From assembly GCF_937468385.1 (NCBI RefSeq), contig NZ_CALBWS010000013.1, forward strand, positions 44,961 through 108,960: DNA of 64,000 bases, given 5' to 3'. The stretch comes from Neobacillus rhizosphaerae. Lineage in GTDB: Bacteria; Bacillota; Bacilli; Bacillales; Cytobacillaceae. Below the pieces are notes generated by a model. The model was not told the DNA's origin. It did no database searches and was given only the letters and a program-made list of their open reading frames with translations. Both the position numbers and the translations under genes were made by a program. Position 1 is the stretch's first letter. Each line of letters opens with the position of its first letter. Below are positions 60,754-64,000 of this stretch, piece after piece.

Positions 60754-61596
60754 TTGGCAAACTTACGAATTGACAAAGTCCTAAATAATAATGTGTTAAT
60801 CGCTGAACACCCTTCCTATGAAGAAGTTGTGTTAATTGGTAAAGGGATTGGCTTCAATCGAAAACGAGGGGACTATATCGAAACAGATGCAGTAGAAAAG
60901 CTTTTTGTTTTAAAAAATGAGAAAGAACAAGAAAACTATATTAAGCTACTTCCGTTTATTGATAGTGATTTTCTAGAAATCATTATTTCTGCTATTGACT
61001 TAATCAAGCAACGAACACATTCAGTGTTAAATGAACATATTCATGTGGCGTTAACAGACCATCTTATGTTTGCGTTAACCCGGGCCTCACAAGGAATGGA
61101 AATGAGGAACCCGTTTTTAGTTGAAACAAAGGCGCTTTATCGACATGAGTATGAAGTAGCCGCTGAAGTTGTTCGACTCATTAAGGACAAGACTGGAATC
61201 GATCTTCCTGTTGGCGAGATTGGATTTATTGCCTTGCACATCCATAGTGCGATAACAAATAAAAATCTATCTGATGTTAATCAACACTCACAACTTGTCA
61301 CTAGACTGGTCGAGATGGTAGAGGGGCAGTTTGAAATAGAGATTGATAAAGAAGGCATTGATTATGTGAGGCTTGTTCGTCACCTTCGCTTTGCTATTGA
61401 TCGAGTGATGAAAGGCGAAAAGGTTGAGGAACCAGAAAAAATTGCTTCCCTATTGAAAGAAGAATACCCCGTGTGCTATAATCTTTCATGGAAGCTCATT
61501 AAAGTGATGCAACAAACGTTAAAAATGAAAGTCTTTGATGCAGAAGCCGTTTATTTAACGATGCATTTGCAAAGACTTCAACACAAATTTAAATAG
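60754..61596 (+). CDS. glcT: Transcriptional antiterminator GlcT (BglG family)
   Basis: 280 residues, TTG start with GGGGGAAAGGG upstream. RNA-binding CAT domain 1-60 (LRIDKVLNNNVLIAEHPSYE, GIGFNRKRGDYI), PRD1 about 70-170 with His in EHIHVALTDHL and RHEYEVA, PRD2 about 175-280 (IHSAI, RLVRHLRFAIDRV, MHLQRL). Without glucose it is phosphorylated by EII-Glc and inactive; with glucose it dimerises and binds the RAT element before ptsG. Confidence 0.95.
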   Translation: MANLRIDKVLNNNVLIAEHPSYEEVVLIGKGIGFNRKRGDYIETDAVEKLFVLKNEKEQENYIKLLPFIDSDFLEIIISAIDLIKQRTHSVLNEHIHVALTDHLMFALTRASQGMEMRNPFLVETKALYRHEYEVAAEVVRLIKDKTGIDLPVGEIGFIALHIHSAITNKNLSDVNQHSQLVTRLVEMVEGQFEIEIDKEGIDYVRLVRHLRFAIDRVMKGEKVEEPEKIASLLKEEYPVCYNLSWKLIKVMQQTLKMKVFDAEAVYLTMHLQRLQHKFK

Positions 61597-61607
61597 CATT
61601 TATTTTT

Positions 61608-61636
61608 ACGTGTTACTGATTCGATCAGGCATGAGT
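61608..61636 (+). promoter_or_regulatory. RAT antiterminator site of ptsG
   Basis: ACGTGTTACTGATTCGATCA followed by GGCATGAGT is the GlcT-binding RNA element as known in B. subtilis ptsG. It overlaps the left arm of the terminator at 61627. Confidence 0.92.
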
Positions 61637-61719
61637 AAAAGGATTAATTGAAATGAAGATTTAGGGGTAATCTATACCCATAACTTCAGTCAATTGAACT
61701 TTTATTCATGCCTTTTTTT
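61627..61719 (+). terminator. GlcT-controlled leader terminator of ptsG
   Basis: GGCATGAGTAAAAG pairs with CTTTTATTCATGCC, followed by seven T. Inner bases AATTG/CAATT extend it. GlcT bound to RAT prevents its formation. Confidence 0.9.
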
Positions 61720-61739
61720 GTTGGCATTTTCACTTACAA

Positions 61740-61753
61740 TGTAAACGCTTTAT
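61740..61753 (+). promoter_or_regulatory. cre-like CcpA site
   Basis: TGTAAACGCTTTAT matches the catabolite-responsive consensus at all but the last two positions. It lies between the leader terminator and the ptsG ribosome binding site, where bound CcpA would act as a roadblock. Confidence 0.5.
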
Positions 61754-61786
61754 GAGCTAATTTAAAATATTTAGGAGGTAACATCT

Positions 61787-63853
61787 ATGTTTAAAAAAGC
61801 TTTCGGCGTGTTGCAAAAAGTCGGTAAAGCACTCATGTTGCCGGTTGCACTTTTACCGGCAGCAGGGATTTTGCTTGCTTTAGGTGCAGCACTTAAAAAC
61901 CCCGCTCTATTAGACTTAGCGCCATTTTTAGATAACAGTGCTGTAGATATGGTAGCTTCTGTTATGAAAAATGCCGGTGACATCGTCTTTGGAAACCTTC
62001 CGCTCTTGTTTGCAGTCGGTGTTGCGGTAGGATTAGCCGGTGGAGAAGGTACGGCAGGACTTGCAGCTATTATTGGTTACTTAATTATGAATGTCACAAT
62101 GGGTACTGTTTTAGGAATTGATCCGAAGGAAATTAATGGTACGAATTACGTAAGTGTACTGGGAATTCCAACGCTGCAAACAGGAGTGTTTGGCGGAATT
62201 ATCGTTGGTATTACTGCCGCGTCCTTATACAATAAGTTCTTTGAAATTGAATTACCATCGTATTTAGGATTCTTTGCCGGAAAACGTTTTGTACCGATTA
62301 TTACTGCCGCGGTAGCAATACTCTTGGGGTTAGTCATGTTAGTCATTTGGCCGCCAATCCAGACAGGACTGAACGCCTTCTCAAACAACATGGTAAATGC
62401 AAATCTAACTTTATCAGCATTTGTTTTCGGGGTCGTTGAACGTTCGTTAATTCCGTTTGGATTGCATCATATTTTCTATGCACCATTCTGGTTTGAATTT
62501 GGCAGTTATACAGATAAGGCGGGTCAAGTTATTCACGGTGACCAACACATCTTTATGGCACAGATTTCAGACCACGTGAAAAACCTAACTGCTGGTACCT
62601 TCATGACAGGTAAATTCCCATTCATGATGTTTGGCTTACCAGCTGCCGCCTTAGCCATTTATCATGAAGCAAAGCCGGAAAAGAAAGTTTTTGTCGGTGG
62701 TTTAATGGCCTCAGCTGCTTTAACATCATTCTTAACCGGTATTACAGAACCAATCGAATTCTCATTCTTGTTTGTTGCTCCATTATTGTTTGGTATCCAC
62801 GCTATTTTCGCGGGATTATCGTTTATGACGATGCACTTATTAAATGTGAAAATTGGGATGACCTTCTCTGGAGGTTTAATTGACTACATCCTCTTTGGTC
62901 TGATTAACCCACAGACACATGCATGGCTTGTCATTCCTGTAGGTATAGTGTTTGCGTTGATTTATTACTTCGGCTTCCGATTTGCGATTCGCAAATTTAA
63001 TTTAAAAACTCCTGGTCGTGAATTAGAGGAAGAAGAAAATCAAGCACCAACAGGAAAAGCAAACTCAAGTGATTTAGCAGGTAACATTTTAGAGGCAATG
63101 GGCGGTAAGGAAAACATTGCTCACCTAGATGCCTGTATTACTCGTCTTCGAGTATCAGTCAACGATATTAAAAATGTTGATAAAGGCCAATTGAAAAAGC
63201 TTGGTGCAGCTGGTGTTCTTGAAGTAGGTAACAATATTCAAGCTATCTTTGGACCGCGTTCTGAAACCATTAAAGGTCAAATGAAAGATATAATAGAAGG
63301 AAAGAGACCTCGAACAACTGTAAAAGCACCAGAAAAAGGTGTTGAGCAGCAGATTGAAGAGATAAATCCTGAAGCCTTGCAAACTGTTCATAAAATCGAT
63401 GAAGTATTTGCTGCTCCTTTAAAAGGTGAAATCAAAGCAATTACAGAAGTTCCGGATCAAGTATTTGCTGGTAAAATGATGGGTGATGGATTTGCGATTG
63501 TTCCAGCAGAAGGAATGGTAGTTTCACCTGTTAATGGTAAAATCGTTAACCTATTTCCAACGAAACATGCGATCGGTATCCTATCTGACGGTGGACGAGA
63601 AATCTTAATTCATGTTGGTATAGATACGGTTAATTTAAAAGGTCAAGGCTTTGAAACATTAGTATCAGAAAATGACCAAGTTGAAATGGGTCAACCATTA
63701 TTAAAAATTGATCTAGATTATATCAAAGAACATGCGACATCAACGATTACCCCAATTGTCTTCACTAATTTAGCTGCAGGCGAAAAGGTGGTAATTGAAA
63801 AACAAGGTCTAGTTGACTTAAAACAAGAAGGAATTATTAAGATTACAAAATAG
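61787..63853 (+). CDS. ptsG: Glucose-specific PTS enzyme IICBA
   Basis: 688 residues, importing and phosphorylating glucose. IIC 1-400 has about ten membrane helices ([20 protein letters not shown] first, [20 protein letters not shown] late). IIB about 425-505 with the phosphorylated Cys 450 in [16 protein letters not shown] about 545-688 with His 609 in [24 protein letters not shown] precedes ATG. Regulated by GlcT antitermination. ptsH and ptsI, next in B. subtilis, are not here. Confidence 0.96.
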   Translation: MFKKAFGVLQKVGKALMLPVALLPAAGILLALGAALKNPALLDLAPFLDNSAVDMVASVMKNAGDIVFGNLPLLFAVGVAVGLAGGEGTAGLAAIIGYLIMNVTMGTVLGIDPKEINGTNYVSVLGIPTLQTGVFGGIIVGITAASLYNKFFEIELPSYLGFFAGKRFVPIITAAVAILLGLVMLVIWPPIQTGLNAFSNNMVNANLTLSAFVFGVVERSLIPFGLHHIFYAPFWFEFGSYTDKAGQVIHGDQHIFMAQISDHVKNLTAGTFMTGKFPFMMFGLPAAALAIYHEAKPEKKVFVGGLMASAALTSFLTGITEPIEFSFLFVAPLLFGIHAIFAGLSFMTMHLLNVKIGMTFSGGLIDYILFGLINPQTHAWLVIPVGIVFALIYYFGFRFAIRKFNLKTPGRELEEEENQAPTGKANSSDLAGNILEAMGGKENIAHLDACITRLRVSVNDIKNVDKGQLKKLGAAGVLEVGNNIQAIFGPRSETIKGQMKDIIEGKRPRTTVKAPEKGVEQQIEEINPEALQTVHKIDEVFAAPLKGEIKAITEVPDQVFAGKMMGDGFAIVPAEGMVVSPVNGKIVNLFPTKHAIGILSDGGREILIHVGIDTVNLKGQGFETLVSENDQVEMGQPLLKIDLDYIKEHATSTITPIVFTNLAAGEKVVIEKQGLVDLKQEGIIKITK

Positions 63854-63860
63854 GGGAAGA

Positions 63861-63930
63861 GCCGGCCTTATGGTCGGCTTCAGACTGTCGACAAATCCGA
63901 AAATATTCGGGTTTGCCGGCGGTCTTTTTT
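63861..63930 (+). terminator. ptsG terminator region
   Basis: GCCGGCC TTAT GGTCGGC, then a longer stem: AGACTGTCGACAAATCCGA with TCGGGTTTGCCGGCGGTCT, followed by TTTTTT. The second stem may instead be the end of an insertion sequence whose gene starts at 63970. Confidence 0.8.
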
Positions 63931-63969
63931 GTATAATTAAGGTACAGAGATTTTAATGGGGTGGATGAA

Positions 63970-64000
63970 ATGCTAACTAAAAATACACAGATGAATCGTG
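63970..64000 (+). CDS. Start of a gene cut by window edge, possibly IS1182-type transposase
   Basis: Ten codons from ATG 63970 (GGGGTGG upstream): MLTKNTQMNR. IS1182-family transposases commonly begin with a similar short segment (ML-K-N-....NR-q) followed by a LVP-DHL-RKI motif that would lie beyond the window. The identification is from this short start and from the odd GTCGACAAA hairpin just before it. Confidence 0.35.
   Translation, partial: MLTKNTQMNR

Overview
The window is a low-GC Bacillaceae chromosome (Bacillus/Neobacillus-like). Purine-riskettled synteny supports this: the block MoxR ATPase - DUF58 protein - transglutaminase - guaA - pbuG matches the B. subtilis yeaC-yeaD-yebA-guaA-pbuG order, and glcT-ptsG carries a B. 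subtilis-type RAT antiterminator. Genes use strong AGGAGG-type ribosome binding sites with frequent TTG and GTG starts, and intrinsic terminators are abundant. No rRNA, tRNA or CRISPR array was seen.

Region 1-4.0 kb is the decayed 3' end of an Rhs/WapA-type polymorphic toxin locus: a truncated, frameshifted Rhs core with its toxin domain, an immunity gene, a second orphan toxin tip with its own immunity gene, each cassette closed by a copy of the same hairpin terminator, then wreckage of a serine recombinase. Region 4-14.5 kb is accessory and gene-poor: a lipoprotein, a D-serine module (dsdA intact; permease and regulator reduced to fragments joined by a deletion), a YitT protein, an acetyltransferase, a TfoX-C protein, several degenerate repeats, and an intact IS1595-family insertion sequence (8-bp target duplication) that carries a membrane-protein passenger gene with its own promoter and palindrome.

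Region 14.5-21.4 kb holds a thioredoxin-like gene and a minus-strand operon for sulfur amino acids (ridA, cystathionine lyase/synthase, D-cysteine desulfhydrase, PatB/MalY beta-lyase, amino acid permease) divergent from a DauR/YheO-like regulator. Region 21.8-28.4 kb encodes anaerobic respiration: dmsABC, a multi-cluster ferredoxin, tatA and moeA, which together supply the enzyme, its export and its cofactor. A truncated IS3 element follows.

Region 29-36 kb contains a LOG-family protein, a MazG-like protein and a tightly coupled six-gene operon mixing two ABC ATPases, three membrane proteins (one fused to a peptidase-like domain without zinc ligands) and an ECF sigma factor, preceded by a good ECF-type promoter; this is the most interesting system in the window. 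Region 36-45 kb has an exonuclease-BRCT protein and a transport operon pairing a binding-protein-dependent ABC importer with an alkaline-phosphatase-superfamily enzyme, a DeoR regulator and a HAD phosphatase. Region 45.6-48.8 kb is a GC-richer island (phospholipid methyltransferase-like, DedA, two-component system) that looks transferred.

Region 49-64 kb is core genome: yeaC-yeaD-yebA, guaA and pbuG each behind a guanine riboswitch, an LnrLMN-like ABC exporter, glcT and ptsG, ending at the start of what is probably an IS1182-type transposase. Four copies of a Bacillaceae intergenic repeat (about 140-225 bp) lie at 14.3, 42.1, 45.4 and 53.5 kb.
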